Source: Bosea vaviloviae
Lineage (GTDB): Bacteria; Pseudomonadota; Alphaproteobacteria; Rhizobiales; Beijerinckiaceae
Reading direction: 5' to 3'
DNA: 64,000 bases
NCBI RefSeq assembly: GCF_001741865.1
Contig: NZ_CP017147.1
Coordinates: 2,967,001 to 3,031,000, forward strand
Below, piece after piece: positions 1-8,316 of this stretch (positions within the stretch are counted from its first letter, which is position 1; every line of letters begins with the position of its first letter). Below the pieces are notes generated by a model. That model was not told the origin of the DNA, did not search any database, and saw only the letters and a list, made by a program, of their open reading frames with translations. Position numbers and translations under genes: made by a program.

Positions 1-1078
1 CGCCTCCTGCGTAGAAGTCGAACTGCGACGGCCCGTCGATCATCGCCGAGGCGCTTCGCGCGAACCCGAACAGCAGCCCGACGAGGAGTGCGCCGCCATA
101 GGTGCCGTGCTCGATGGTCTGGTAGTAACGCCCGACCTCGCCCCGCTCGGCGACCATCTTGGCGACACCTTCACCGATGCCGACGCCGAAGTTGATGACA
201 TCGCCGTCTTTGAGCTCCTGATAGGCGCGCCGCGCGATCAACGTGCGGACGTTCAGCGGCTCGGGCGGGTCGATGATGACCGGCCCGCGCCTCTCCCCGG
301 AGATCAGGGGATCGTAAGGCAGATCATAGCTCATGCGTTGATCAGGATCGACCACGACCGCGTCGACGATGGCGCCTGGAACGCGCACGGAGCGGGCTGG
401 AAGCGAATTCAGGTCGACCGCCGTGCGGACCTGCGCGATGACGATTCCGCCGGAGTTATGGGCCGCGAGCGCGGCCGCGTAGACATCCACGTTCGCAGCC
501 TCCTGATCCAGGCTGATATTGCCATCGGGATCCCCGAAAGAGCCGCGGATGATGGCGACGTTGATCGGGAACGACTTGTACCAGAGGAGTTCCTGGCCGC
601 CGATCGTGACGACCTCGACGAGGTCCTCCCTGGCGGCGCTGTTCATCTTGCCGCCTTGGTGGCGTGGATCAACGAAGGTGCCAAGGCCGACATGGCTGAA
701 GAGGCCAGGTCGCTTGCCGCCGATCTCGCGGTATAACTGCATGACGCAGCCGCTCGGAAGGACGTAGGCTTCGATCTTATCGTCCCGGGCCATCTCTTGC
801 ATCTTGGGCGACCAAACCCAGTGTCCGCCGATCACGCGCTTCACCAGGCCCTCATGGGCAAAGTGATTCATCCCCTCGCTCTTCTTATCGCCGATGCCGA
901 GCGCGTGGACGACGTTCAGGTTACGCGGATAGCCGGTCGACAGGAACCGCCGCGACACCGCGCGAAACGTATGCGTGGCCTCCATGAGGCCACCGCCGCC
1001 GCCCACGAGTGCGACCGTGTCGCCATCCTTGATCAGCCCGACGGCGGCTTCGGCGGTCATGAATTTGTTGCGGGTCAT
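1..1078 (-). CDS. Acyl-CoA transferase, family I (YdiF/propionate CoA-transferase type), partial
   Basis: About 359 codons are visible; the C-terminal end lies beyond the left edge. The protein begins MTRNKFMTAEAAVGLIKDGD and carries the glycine-rich segment VGGGGG near residue 25, as in family I CoA-transferases. Close to the left edge it has TIEHG followed by the conserved FDFYAGG block. In the YdiF family the glutamate of this E-x-G motif forms the covalent acyl/CoA intermediate. The expected reaction is transfer of CoA between acyl-CoA and a free carboxylic acid; the acids are not predictable. The start ATG overlaps the TGA of the upstream MaoC gene (ATGA), so the two are probably translationally coupled. 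It is the distal gene of the operon that starts with the AroE-like gene. Confidence 0.9.
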   Translation of the reverse strand, partial: MTRNKFMTAEAAVGLIKDGDTVALVGGGGGLMEATHTFRAVSRRFLSTGYPRNLNVVHALGIGDKKSEGMNHFAHEGLVKRVIGGHWVWSPKMQEMARDDKIEAYVLPSGCVMQLYREIGGKRPGLFSHVGLGTFVDPRHQGGKMNSAAREDLVEVVTIGGQELLWYKSFPINVAIIRGSFGDPDGNISLDQEAANVDVYAAALAAHNSGGIVIAQVRTAVDLNSLPARSVRVPGAIVDAVVVDPDQRMSYDLPYDPLISGERRGPVIIDPPEPLNVRTLIARRAYQELKDGDVINFGVGIGEGVAKMVAERGEVGRYYQTIEHGTYGGALLVGLLFGFARSASAMIDGPSQFDFYAGG

Positions 1079-1542
1079 TGGACGGCCTCTCGGCTCTCCG
1101 CCGACTGTCTCGGCACCATGAGACGATGCTCACCCTCTTGAACGACCTCGCCGCGCTGGTTGATCAGTTCGATCGCGATGAACAGGATGCCCATGTCGCT
1201 CCGGCTTTTCGGGATGCGCATGTCGGCCACCTTGAACTTCACCTGCAGGGTGTCGCCGATCTGGATCGGCTTCTTGAAGTTCCAGGTCCAGCCCAGGGCG
1301 ATGCCGTCTCTGAAGAACCCTGACTGGACCTTGAGCCCGTCGGTCAGGGAAAGGCCCATGAGACCATGGGCGATACGGCCACCGAATACCGTCGACTGCG
1401 CGTAGACCTCGTCCATGTGGACGGGCGAGAAGTCCCCGGCCACGCCGGCATAGGCGAGAACGTGTCCTTCGGTAACAGTCACGCGGGGAGTCAGTTGCTC
1501 GTCCCCCACCTTGATCTCGTCATAGAGTTTGCCGGGAAGCAT
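1075..1542 (-). CDS. MaoC-like (hot-dog fold) dehydratase/hydratase
   Basis: A 155-residue protein with the hydratase-2 motif AYAGVAGDFSPVHMDEVYA around residues 30-48, whose Asp and His are the usual catalytic pair of R-specific enoyl-CoA hydratases. Length is normal for a single-domain MaoC protein. A GAGGA ribosome site lies about seven bases before the ATG. It sits between an ABC ATPase gene and a CoA-transferase gene in one operon, so it probably hydrates or dehydrates a CoA thioester made by that transferase. The precise substrate cannot be read from the sequence. Confidence 0.9.
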   Translation of the reverse strand: MLPGKLYDEIKVGDEQLTPRVTVTEGHVLAYAGVAGDFSPVHMDEVYAQSTVFGGRIAHGLMGLSLTDGLKVQSGFFRDGIALGWTWNFKKPIQIGDTLQVKFKVADMRIPKSRSDMGILFIAIELINQRGEVVQEGEHRLMVPRQSAESREAVQ

Positions 1543-1616
1543 GATGATGTCCTCGCGATGCGTCGTCGTCGTGCGGCTGTTGCGCGACTGGCCTGGCGTC
1601 TTTGAAACGGGTTGGG

Positions 1617-2402
1617 TCAGTGATGGAGCAGTTGGCCGAGGAAGGCCTGTGTCCGCGGATTCTTCGGGTTGGCGAAGAAGGGGCCGGGCTTGTCGCTTTC
1701 GATGATCTCGCCGCGGTCCATGAAAATGACCCGGTCCGCGACGCTTCGGGCAAAGCCCATTTCATGCGTGACGCACAGCATCGTCATGCCGTCCTCGGCG
1801 AGACCGACCATGGTGTCGAGCACTTCCTTGACCATCTCGGGGTCGAGCGCCGAGGTCGGCTCGTCGAACAGCATCACCTTGGGGTTCATGCAGAGTGCAC
1901 GCGCGATGGCGACGCGCTGCTGCTGCCCGCCGGACAGTTCGGCGGGATATTTCTCCGCCTGCTCTGCGATGCGCACGCGCTCCAGATAGGTCATCGCGAG
2001 TTCAGCGGCGCGATCCCTGGCGATGCCGCGCACCCTCATCGGGGCGAGCATGCAGTTCTGCTTCACCGTGAGATGCGGGAAGAGGTTGAACTGCTGGAAC
2101 ACCATGCCGACTTCGCCGCGCACGGCGTCGATACTCTTCTCGCCTTCGCCGAGGTCGAAACCGTCCACGACGATGCGACCGCCCTGGTAGCGCTCGAGGC
2201 TGTTGATGCAGCGTATCAGGGTCGACTTGCCCGACCCCGACGGGCCGCAGATGACGATCCGCTCTCCCCGCTGAACATCGAGGTCGATGTCCTTGAGGGC
2301 GTGGAAGCTATCGTACCACTTCTGCAAGCCGGAGATGGCGATGATCGGCGATTGCTCTGCAGCAGGCGCTGTCTCGGTTGAGCCACAAGGCGCTAGGTTC
2401 AT
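1617..2402 (-). CDS. Polar amino-acid ABC transporter ATP-binding protein (GlnQ/AapP type)
   Basis: A 261-residue ABC ATPase of the PAAT family. Walker [10 protein letters not shown] is at about residues 53-61, Q-loop [10 protein letters not shown] at 101-110, signature LSGGQQQR at 156-163, Walker B with DEPTSALD at 180-187, and the H-loop in [10 protein letters not shown] near 213. It energises the importer encoded by the two permeases and the binding protein just upstream in the same operon. The N-terminal 20 residues are not conserved in the family, so a slightly later start is possible. Together these genes form a complete importer for a small polar acid or amino acid. Confidence 0.95.
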   Translation of the reverse strand: MNLAPCGSTETAPAAEQSPIIAISGLQKWYDSFHALKDIDLDVQRGERIVICGPSGSGKSTLIRCINSLERYQGGRIVVDGFDLGEGEKSIDAVRGEVGMVFQQFNLFPHLTVKQNCMLAPMRVRGIARDRAAELAMTYLERVRIAEQAEKYPAELSGGQQQRVAIARALCMNPKVMLFDEPTSALDPEMVKEVLDTMVGLAEDGMTMLCVTHEMGFARSVADRVIFMDRGEIIESDKPGPFFANPKNPRTQAFLGQLLHH

Positions 2403-2465
2403 GTCGCTGCTCTCAAAAACACGCGGGAGGGACGGCGGGCGGCAGGTCGCCGCCCGCCATGGCCA

Positions 2466-3311
2466 TCACTTCACCATCGAGATCGGCAGGGCGGCTTCGC
2501 CTTCCCCCGTGGTCGGCATCGCGGCGAGTTCGCCTCCGATCCACTTCTTGTAGAGGGCCTTGATCTCACCGCTTTCGACCTTGCGCGCCACGAAATCGCT
2601 GAGGTAATTGGCCCATTCGCGCGAGGCCGGTCGAACCGCGAAAGCATTGAACGCGCGAGCGACGACGAACTTCTCCTCGTATTTTCCGGGACCGGCGACC
2701 TGCGCGATGTTGGGCACCTGGGTCGCCGCACCGCCGATGACGTCGACCTGTCCGGCGATCAGCGCCTGGACGGTGCTGGCGTCATCATCGAACCTCTGAA
2801 TGACCGTTCCGGCAGGTGCGGCCTTGGTCACCGCGATGTCCTGCGGCGTGCCGCGGGGAACGCCGACGCGAAGCCCCTTGAGATCATCCCAGCCTTTGAT
2901 GTTCGCTCCGGTCTTGCCGATGTAGATCGTGTCGTTCGTCGTGTAGGGGCGTGCGAAGAGCACGACCTTCTGCCGGTCGGCGAAGATGCCCATGACGGCT
3001 GCCAGAACGTCCACCTGTCCGGTCAGGAGGGCGGCGACGCGGTTGCTCGACGTCACCGGCGTGACCTCGACCTTCACACCGAGATCCTTGGCCAGCATCT
3101 CGCCGAGCTCGATGTCGAAACCGGTGAGCTTGCCGGCGCCGTCGGTGAAGCCCCACGGAACCTGCGCTACCTGGGATCCGATCTTGAGCACGCCGCCCTT
3201 CTTGATGGAATCGACGGTCTGCGCGGCGGCATTGCCGAGGCTGAGCGGAGCGACCGCCAAGGCGAACGCCGCGCCCAAGAGCGCACCGCGAATGCGAGAG
3301 ATCATTTGCAT
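2466..3311 (-). CDS. Polar amino-acid ABC transporter periplasmic binding protein
   Basis: A 281-residue family 3 solute-binding protein with a Sec signal peptide (hydrophobic core about residues 8-25, cleavage after NAAAQ). The mature part has the SBP_bac_3 layout: LTGFDIELGEMLAK near the start, then DVLAAVMGIFADRQKVVLFARPY, and GWDDLKGLRVGVPRGTPQ at the hinge. A very strong ribosome site, AGGAGGAGG, precedes the ATG. It delivers substrate to the two permeases encoded upstream. Its operon partners suggest a carboxylic acid that is later CoA-activated rather than a standard amino acid; that is inference. Confidence 0.95.
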   Translation of the reverse strand: MQMISRIRGALLGAAFALAVAPLSLGNAAAQTVDSIKKGGVLKIGSQVAQVPWGFTDGAGKLTGFDIELGEMLAKDLGVKVEVTPVTSSNRVAALLTGQVDVLAAVMGIFADRQKVVLFARPYTTNDTIYIGKTGANIKGWDDLKGLRVGVPRGTPQDIAVTKAAPAGTVIQRFDDDASTVQALIAGQVDVIGGAATQVPNIAQVAGPGKYEEKFVVARAFNAFAVRPASREWANYLSDFVARKVESGEIKALYKKWIGGELAAMPTTGEGEAALPISMVK

Positions 3312-3347
3312 GTTTCCTCCTCCTGCGGATCATTCCGCCTTGTTGAT

Positions 3348-3998
3348 TTAGGTTTTTACTTGAAATCTCTTCTCGATCTTCATGCTGAAGCGCGAGAGCG
3401 GAAAGCATATGATGAAATAGACGATCGCTGCGAAGCCGTAGGCCAATAGAGGCTTGTAGGTCGTACTTGCTATCATCTGAGCCGATCGCGACAGCTCGAC
3501 GAATCCGACGATCGCCGCGAGGGACGTTCCTTTGATGAGCTGAACGAGGAAGCTCACTGTCGGGGCGATCGAGATCCGCATCGCCTGCGGAAGGACGACG
3601 TCCTGCATCCGGTTGAAGTAGCTGAGGCCAAGCGCCTTGGCGGCCTCGGTCTGGCCCTTCGGGACGGCCTGGATCGAGCCGCGCCAGATCTCCCCGAGGA
3701 AGGCGCTCGCGTGGAGGGTCAGGCCGATGCTGACGGCCGTCCAGGGGCCGACCTTGTAGCCGAACACGGGCAGGCCGTAGAACACGAGGAAGAGCTGCAT
3801 CAGCAGCGGCGTGCCCTGGAAGAAGTCGATATAGCCGCTGGCGATCCGCTGCAGCCAGGATCTCTCGGAGGTCCGCATCAGGGCGATGGCGAGGCCAACG
3901 ATGCCACCGCCCGCGAAGGCCACCAGCGACAGCATGACCGTCGACTGGACGCCGGCCAGGATCGACAGGATCTCGGAGAGGCCGAATTGCCTGATCAT
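3348..3998 (-). CDS. Polar amino-acid ABC transporter permease (HisM/GlnP family)
   Basis: A 216-residue inner-membrane permease with about five hydrophobic segments. It carries the EAA-type coupling loop (SIQAVPKGQTEAAKALGLSY near residue 130), which docks onto the ATPase. FFQGTPLLMQLFLVFYGLP is the usual PAAT signature. It starts six bases after the stop of the other permease gene, so the pair is transcribed together and probably forms a heterodimer. Confidence 0.93.
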   Translation of the reverse strand: MIRQFGLSEILSILAGVQSTVMLSLVAFAGGGIVGLAIALMRTSERSWLQRIASGYIDFFQGTPLLMQLFLVFYGLPVFGYKVGPWTAVSIGLTLHASAFLGEIWRGSIQAVPKGQTEAAKALGLSYFNRMQDVVLPQAMRISIAPTVSFLVQLIKGTSLAAIVGFVELSRSAQMIASTTYKPLLAYGFAAIVYFIICFPLSRFSMKIEKRFQVKT

Positions 3999-4004
3999 GA
4001 CGCC

Positions 4005-4673
4005 TCACTTCACCGGATAGGAGAAGTAGGCGCGATCGACAGCCTTGAAGATGTGAGCGAAGCCCAGCGCCATCACCAGGTACAGGACCGTGGTCACGAC
4101 ATAGATCTCGAAGCTCCTGAAGGTCAGCGTATCGATCGACTGGGCTATCGAGGTCAGTTCTTCCGCCGAGATCGACGAGACGATGCTCGTGGTGAGGAGC
4201 GCGAGCACGAACTGGCCGGAGAGGGCCGGGAAGATGATCCGAAGCGCCGGCTTGAGGACGATGTAGCGGTAGACCTGCAGCCGCTTGAGCCCAAGCGCGG
4301 CGCCGGCTTCGAACTGTCCGCGCGAGATCGCGTCGATGCCGCCGCGAATGACCTCGGCCGAGAAGGCGCCGCAGTTCAGGCTCAAGGCGAGCACGGCGGC
4401 GCTCCACGGCTGGAAGCTGATGCCTATCGCCGGCAGACCGAAATAGATGAAGAAGACCTGGACGAGAAAGGGCGTGTTGCGGATCGCCTCGACATAGGTC
4501 GTGGCGGCGAGGCGCACCCAGGCGATCGGGCTCTGCTTGGCGAGCGCAGTCACGATGCCGATCGAGAGGCCCGCCAGAATGGCGATCGTCGATAGCAGGA
4601 CCGTCAGCCAGCACCCGCGCAGGAACTGCTCCCAATACGGCAGGAGCACCGAGAAATCGAATTCGTAGGTCAT
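4005..4673 (-). CDS. Polar amino-acid ABC transporter permease (HisQ/GlnP family)
   Basis: A 222-residue permease paralogous to the one downstream. It has the RNTPFLVQVFFIYFGLP signature and the coupling loop GIDAISRGQFEAGAALGLKR. It probably pairs with the second permease to form the membrane channel. It is the first transporter gene after the AroE-like gene, about 40 bases beyond that gene's stop. Confidence 0.93.
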   Translation of the reverse strand: MTYEFDFSVLLPYWEQFLRGCWLTVLLSTIAILAGLSIGIVTALAKQSPIAWVRLAATTYVEAIRNTPFLVQVFFIYFGLPAIGISFQPWSAAVLALSLNCGAFSAEVIRGGIDAISRGQFEAGAALGLKRLQVYRYIVLKPALRIIFPALSGQFVLALLTTSIVSSISAEELTSIAQSIDTLTFRSFEIYVVTTVLYLVMALGFAHIFKAVDRAYFSYPVK

Positions 4674-4715
4674 GCTTCCTCCAGGCGCCCCCTCTTTGCG
4701 TGGGGATCGTTGTTC

Positions 4716-5576
4716 TTATGGAATGCGGAAAAACTCCCGGTAGAGTTCCACTTGGTTGGTCAGCATGTGGATGCCCGGGTGTGTCGGGAGCCCGATCTCA
4801 GCCGCCGCTTTGAGCAGGCGTGTTTCCGCCGGTTTCATGATGATGTCGGCGACGACGGCGGTCGCAGACAGCAAGGCCGGGTCGAACGGCAGCGGATCGG
4901 TTTCCACCAGGCCAAGCGGCGTCGCGTTGACGACGATATCGCTCCGAGAATCCGGAGCTGCCGCCAACGAAATCCGGCCGGGCCACTTTTTCGACAAGCG
5001 ATCGACAAGACGTCCGGCGCGCTCGGCGGAGAGGTCGGTCACATGGAGCCGCCGGGCTCCGGCGATCATCAAAGCCGCGGCCACGGACACGCCGGCGCCA
5101 CCGGCACCGACAAGGCTGACGACCTTTCCAGAGGGGTCATGACCAGCGCCTTGCAGGCCGCGCACGAACCCTGCGCCGTCGAAATTGTCGCCGCGCCATG
5201 AGCCATCGGGTTCACGGCGCAGCGCGTTAGCCGATCCGGCAAGTGTCACCGCCTCGCTGGCAGCGTCGATCTGAGAGCAGACGGCAAACTTGTGGGGCAC
5301 TGTCACCAGGATGCCGTCGAGGTTGGCGATCTGTTTCAGCCCGGCAAGAACGATCGAGAGGTGCTCCGGCTTCACCTCGACCGCGGTGAGAACGGCGTCG
5401 CAGCCCCGATCGAGGAACAGCGGGTTCATCAATTCGGGAGCCATGACCTGCGCGACAGGATCCCCGATCACGGCGAACAACCTCGTCGCGCCCGAAGGGC
5501 AGGGGATGCTGGAACGGCCCGTCAGCGCGTTCACTGCTGTCTCGCATCTGATTGGAAAATTGTTGTCACAGACCAT
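4716..5576 (-). CDS. Shikimate dehydrogenase-like oxidoreductase (AroE family), first gene of operon
   Basis: About 286 residues from the chosen ATG at 5576. The AroE fold is clear: substrate domain with TVPHK (catalytic Lys about residue 96), GDNFDG (catalytic Asp about 133), and the NADP site GAGGAG (about 157-162). The N-terminal substrate loop reads GDPVAQVMAPELMN. Canonical AroE has two shikimate-binding serines in S-x-S-P there, and both are replaced. The protein may therefore act on a related cyclic acid rather than shikimate. In-frame ATGs further upstream (5603, 5612) would run translation through a palindrome in the promoter region, so I prefer 5576. It leads an operon with an ABC importer, MaoC and a CoA-transferase, which points to catabolism, not aromatic amino-acid synthesis. 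Confidence 0.85.
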   Translation of the reverse strand: MVCDNNFPIRCETAVNALTGRSSIPCPSGATRLFAVIGDPVAQVMAPELMNPLFLDRGCDAVLTAVEVKPEHLSIVLAGLKQIANLDGILVTVPHKFAVCSQIDAASEAVTLAGSANALRREPDGSWRGDNFDGAGFVRGLQGAGHDPSGKVVSLVGAGGAGVSVAAALMIAGARRLHVTDLSAERAGRLVDRLSKKWPGRISLAAAPDSRSDIVVNATPLGLVETDPLPFDPALLSATAVVADIIMKPAETRLLKAAAEIGLPTHPGIHMLTNQVELYREFFRIP

Positions 5577-5589
5577 CGCCGTCAGAACT

Positions 5590-5601
5590 GGAATTAATTC
5601 C
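5590..5601. promoter_or_regulatory. Palindrome GGAATTAATTCC, candidate IclR operator (operon side)
   Basis: A perfect 12-base palindrome 14 bases before the chosen AroE-like start. It shares GGAA/TTCC half-sites with two further palindromes at 5646-5657 and 5662-5674. IclR-family operators often have TGGAA...TTCCA symmetry. Confidence 0.5.
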
Positions 5602-5645
5602 ATTGTGAACATCATTCCATATTTGTCAACGCGCGTGACACTGCG

Positions 5646-5674
5646 TTCCAATTGGAATATGTTCCACTGTGGAA
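5646..5674. promoter_or_regulatory. Paired palindromes, candidate IclR operators before the iclR gene
   Basis: TTCCAATTGGAA (5646-5657) and TTCCACTGTGGAA (5662-5674) lie back to back, just before the GGAGG ribosome site (5676-5680) of the first iclR gene. Their spacing of 16 bases between starts puts them on roughly adjacent helical turns. They probably serve autoregulation and control of the divergent operon. Confidence 0.55.
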
Positions 5675-5685
5675 TGGAGGTGCCG

Positions 5686-6459
5686 ATGGACAGGGCTGTC
5701 GCAATCGTCGAGCTATTGTCGCGGCATGCGTCCGGCCTGCCCTTGATGACGATTGCCGATGACCTCGCCATTCCTCGGAGCGCGACGCATCGCCTGCTCG
5801 GCGACCTGCGTGATGAGGGATATGTCAGGCAGGATTACGAAGGTGGCGCCTATCGCCTGACCGCGAAGATCGTCGCGCTGGGATTCACCTATTTATCGGC
5901 GGCCGGGGCAACCAGCCGGGTCCAGCCCGTACTTGACCGCCTGGCTGAAGAGACCGGTGAGCTCGTCACGTTAGCGGTCATCGACGCCGGGCGGCTGATA
6001 AGGCTGGCGAAGGCTCAAGGCGCCCGAAGGGGCCTGCTCTACAATCCGGATGAAGGGGCGGAGGTCTATCTCGCAGCGACGTCCAACGGCCATGCCTGGC
6101 TGTCGTGTCTCGACGATGAAGAGGTCTTGCAACTCGTCGCGAAGCAGGGATTCAAACGAGAGGGCTACGGCCCCAACGCGCCGCGCTCGCTGAAGGAGCT
6201 CCTAGACTTCGTCGAACGAGCTCGCGCCGCCGGCTGCGCCAAGATCTTCGAGACGTATGAGGCAGGTACCGCGGCGGTGGCTGTCCCGATCTTCCGAGCT
6301 GACGGGGCCGTGCCCATCGGCACCGTCAGCGTCGCGGGACCCTGCATCCGCATGACTGAGAGCATGATGGATCGCATCACTCCGGCTCTCGTCGATGCGG
6401 CGAGGGAGATCGGACAGAAGGGCGCTGGCCTCCCTATCTTCGATCGAGCGGAGCACTAG
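5686..6459 (+). CDS. IclR-family transcriptional regulator (first of tandem pair)
   Basis: About 257 residues. The N-terminal winged helix spans residues 1-60 (IADDLAIPRSATHRLLGDL as recognition region), followed by the IclR effector domain with the TGELV...LAVIDAGRLIRLAK segment and the C-terminal VGTVSVAGP-like block (PIGTVSVAGPCIRMT). The start at 5686 has GGAGG five bases upstream; longer starts would overlap the divergent promoter. It is divergent from the AroE-like/ABC operon and separated from it by three GGAA/TTCC palindromes, so it is the likely regulator of that operon. Its inducer should be the imported compound or a product of it. Confidence 0.9.
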   Translation: MDRAVAIVELLSRHASGLPLMTIADDLAIPRSATHRLLGDLRDEGYVRQDYEGGAYRLTAKIVALGFTYLSAAGATSRVQPVLDRLAEETGELVTLAVIDAGRLIRLAKAQGARRGLLYNPDEGAEVYLAATSNGHAWLSCLDDEEVLQLVAKQGFKREGYGPNAPRSLKELLDFVERARAAGCAKIFETYEAGTAAVAVPIFRADGAVPIGTVSVAGPCIRMTESMMDRITPALVDAAREIGQKGAGLPIFDRAEH

Positions 6460-6460
6460 G

Positions 6461-7237
6461 ATGTCGAGCCGGATCCGCGCCCTGGCCATCCTGGAGCTTC
6501 TCGCCCAATTCCCCTCAGGCCTTGCCCTGCGGGACATCGCGGCGCGTCTTGCAATTCCTGTATCTGCTACGGACCGGCTTCTCGCCGGCCTCGCCGATGG
6601 CGACTTTGTCACCATCGATCAAGGCTCCGGTCTGATCCGACTTCGCGTCAGGCTCGCTGCGCTCGGCCTCGCTTATCTCGGAGCAAGCGGGATCACGGAT
6701 CTCGTACAGCCCATTCTCGACGATCTCGCCAAGCGGACCGGGGAACTCGTCAGGCTCGCCGTTGTCGAAGGTGATCGCCTGACATGGGTTGCAAAGTCGC
6801 AGAGCACCCGGAGCGGCCTGTTCTATACGCCCGATACCGGTACGGAGGTGTATCTTCCCGCGACGGCCAACGGCCAGGCCTGGCTCGCCTGCCTGCCGAA
6901 TTCCGAGGTTCAGCGCCTTGTCGAGAAGCAAGGCATAAAGACGTCTGGTGTTGGTCCCAACGCTCCCAACGATATCGTTTCCCTGCGTTCCCAAGTCGAG
7001 ATAGCGCGGGCACAGAACTTCGCCACCGTGACCGAAGCCTACGAGATCGGAACATCCGCCATTGCCACTGCGATACGGCGAAGAGGGCAGGGCACGCCCG
7101 TCGGTACGGTCAGCGTGGCCGGTCCTACGATCCGCATGACGGCCTCGAGGATGGCAGAGATCAGCCCGTGGCTTCTGTCCAGCGCGGAGGAGTTGGGAGC
7201 GGCTTCTGCTTCCTCCCCGCTCTTCGCCTTCCCCTGA
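6461..7237 (+). CDS. IclR-family transcriptional regulator (second of tandem pair)
   Basis: About 258 residues, clearly paralogous to the preceding gene: the same order of HTH (LRDIAARLAIPVSATDRLLAG) and effector domain (TGELVRLAVVEGDRLTWVAK, GTPVGTVSVAGPTIRMTASR). Its ATG lies one base after the TAG of the first gene, so the two are co-transcribed. Two diverged copies side by side may form heterodimers or respond to different ligands; that is inference. Confidence 0.9.
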   Translation: MSSRIRALAILELLAQFPSGLALRDIAARLAIPVSATDRLLAGLADGDFVTIDQGSGLIRLRVRLAALGLAYLGASGITDLVQPILDDLAKRTGELVRLAVVEGDRLTWVAKSQSTRSGLFYTPDTGTEVYLPATANGQAWLACLPNSEVQRLVEKQGIKTSGVGPNAPNDIVSLRSQVEIARAQNFATVTEAYEIGTSAIATAIRRRGQGTPVGTVSVAGPTIRMTASRMAEISPWLLSSAEELGAASASSPLFAFP

Positions 7238-7323
7238 AGCTTATCTGGACGCTGACCTGCAGCATCCAGACTTCCTGCCGTGGCCGCCCATCGCGAGGCT
7301 TGACGGCGCCGTGTCACGTGTCT

Positions 7324-7347
7324 AAACTTAACTCAATGGTTAAGTTT
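7324..7347. promoter_or_regulatory. Inverted repeat over the start codon of the ArsR-family gene
   Basis: AAACTTAAC, six bases, then GTTAAGTTT: a perfect 9-base inverted repeat whose spacer contains the ATG at 7336. Its position suggests an autoregulatory operator that blocks transcription when the ArsR-type dimer is bound. Confidence 0.6.
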
Positions 7348-7695
7348 CAAGAGGCGCAGCTCGACCGCACCTTCTCCGCTCTGTCCGATCCGACGCGGCG
7401 GGCGCTGCTGGCGCGTCTTGACGGTGAGGACGGGCTCTCGATCAGCGACCTGGCGCGACCTTTTCCGGTCTCGCTGCCGGCGATCATGAAGCATCTCGAC
7501 GTGCTCTCCGACGCCGGGCTGGTCACGCGCTCGAAGCAGGGGCGCACGGTGTCGTGCCGCCTCAACGCGGAACCGATGGAGGAGGCGATGGGCTGGCTCG
7601 CGCGCTACCAACGGTTCTGGACACAGCGCCTCGACGCGCTGGAGGCGATGCTGAACGCACAGCGCCAGGGTCAGGATCTGAAAGACAAGATCTGA
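7336..7695 (+). CDS. ArsR/SmtB-type winged-helix regulator
   Basis: 119 residues with the typical ArsR opening LDRTFSALSDPTRRALLARL and recognition helix SISDLARPFPVSLPAIMKHLDVL. There are no metal-binding cysteine clusters, so it belongs to the metal-independent group often found beside AHSA1/SRPBCC genes. No ribosome site is visible before ATG 7336. An in-frame GTG at 7318 is an alternative, and a leaderless transcript is possible because the inverted repeat covers this point. The SRPBCC gene follows 59 bases later. Confidence 0.9.
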   Translation: MVKFQEAQLDRTFSALSDPTRRALLARLDGEDGLSISDLARPFPVSLPAIMKHLDVLSDAGLVTRSKQGRTVSCRLNAEPMEEAMGWLARYQRFWTQRLDALEAMLNAQRQGQDLKDKI

Positions 7696-7754
7696 AAGAC
7701 GACGCCCGAACAAGGGCGGCGCCTGAAACAAGAAACGCGCCGGGAGGCGATGCG

Positions 7755-8210
7755 ATGGACGCTCGAGCCAAAACCAATCCGATCAAGACCACTCCGAGCC
7801 TGACGATGAAGCGGCGCTTGAACGCGAGCCCCGCCGAGGTCTATCGGGCCTGGACCGACCCCAAGCTGCTGACGCGCTGGTTCGGGCCGGAAAACGTCGA
7901 GACGCTGGAGGCCGAGCTCGATGTCCGGGTCGGCGGCGTCTACCGCATCGTGATGCTGGAAAACACCGGCGAGCGGCACCAGGTTTCGGGCGCCTATCAC
8001 GAGGTCGTCGAGAACGAGCGGCTGGTCTTCAGCTGGTCCTGGGTGACGACGCCCGAGCGCGTCTCGCGCGTCACGGTCACATTGAAGCCCGATGGCGCGA
8101 TCACCATCCTGACGCTGCTGCATGAGCAGCTCTTCGACGAGCAGGCGGTCAAGGGCCACACCCATGGCTGGACCGGCTCGATGGCCAAGCTGGAGGCGCT
8201 GTTCGCCTGA
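7755..8210 (+). CDS. SRPBCC/AHSA1-domain protein
   Basis: 151 residues. After a short leader the AHSA1 pattern begins (LTMKRRLNASPAEVYRAWTD), then WFGPENVE, GGVYRIVML and the C-terminal GWTGSMAKLEALF. The fold is a hydrophobic-ligand-binding START-like cavity with no fixed enzymatic role. GGGAGG lies upstream; of two nearby ATGs only 7755 is in the right frame. It is paired with the ArsR-type gene upstream, the usual arrangement for this family. Confidence 0.9.
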   Translation: MDARAKTNPIKTTPSLTMKRRLNASPAEVYRAWTDPKLLTRWFGPENVETLEAELDVRVGGVYRIVMLENTGERHQVSGAYHEVVENERLVFSWSWVTTPERVSRVTVTLKPDGAITILTLLHEQLFDEQAVKGHTHGWTGSMAKLEALFA

Positions 8211-8316
8211 TCGCGCATGCGATCGGGAACAGCTTGGGGGAAAACCGACCGGGTCATGTTCCGTCGACAACAATGTCCCGTCGACAGAACGCCCGGCCCA
8301 ACACGGAGACGAGACG

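Noticed and set aside
2884..4635. A 583-codon minus-strand frame across the binding-protein and permease genes
   Set aside because: It runs in a second minus frame through three well-supported genes and shows no recognisable sequence.
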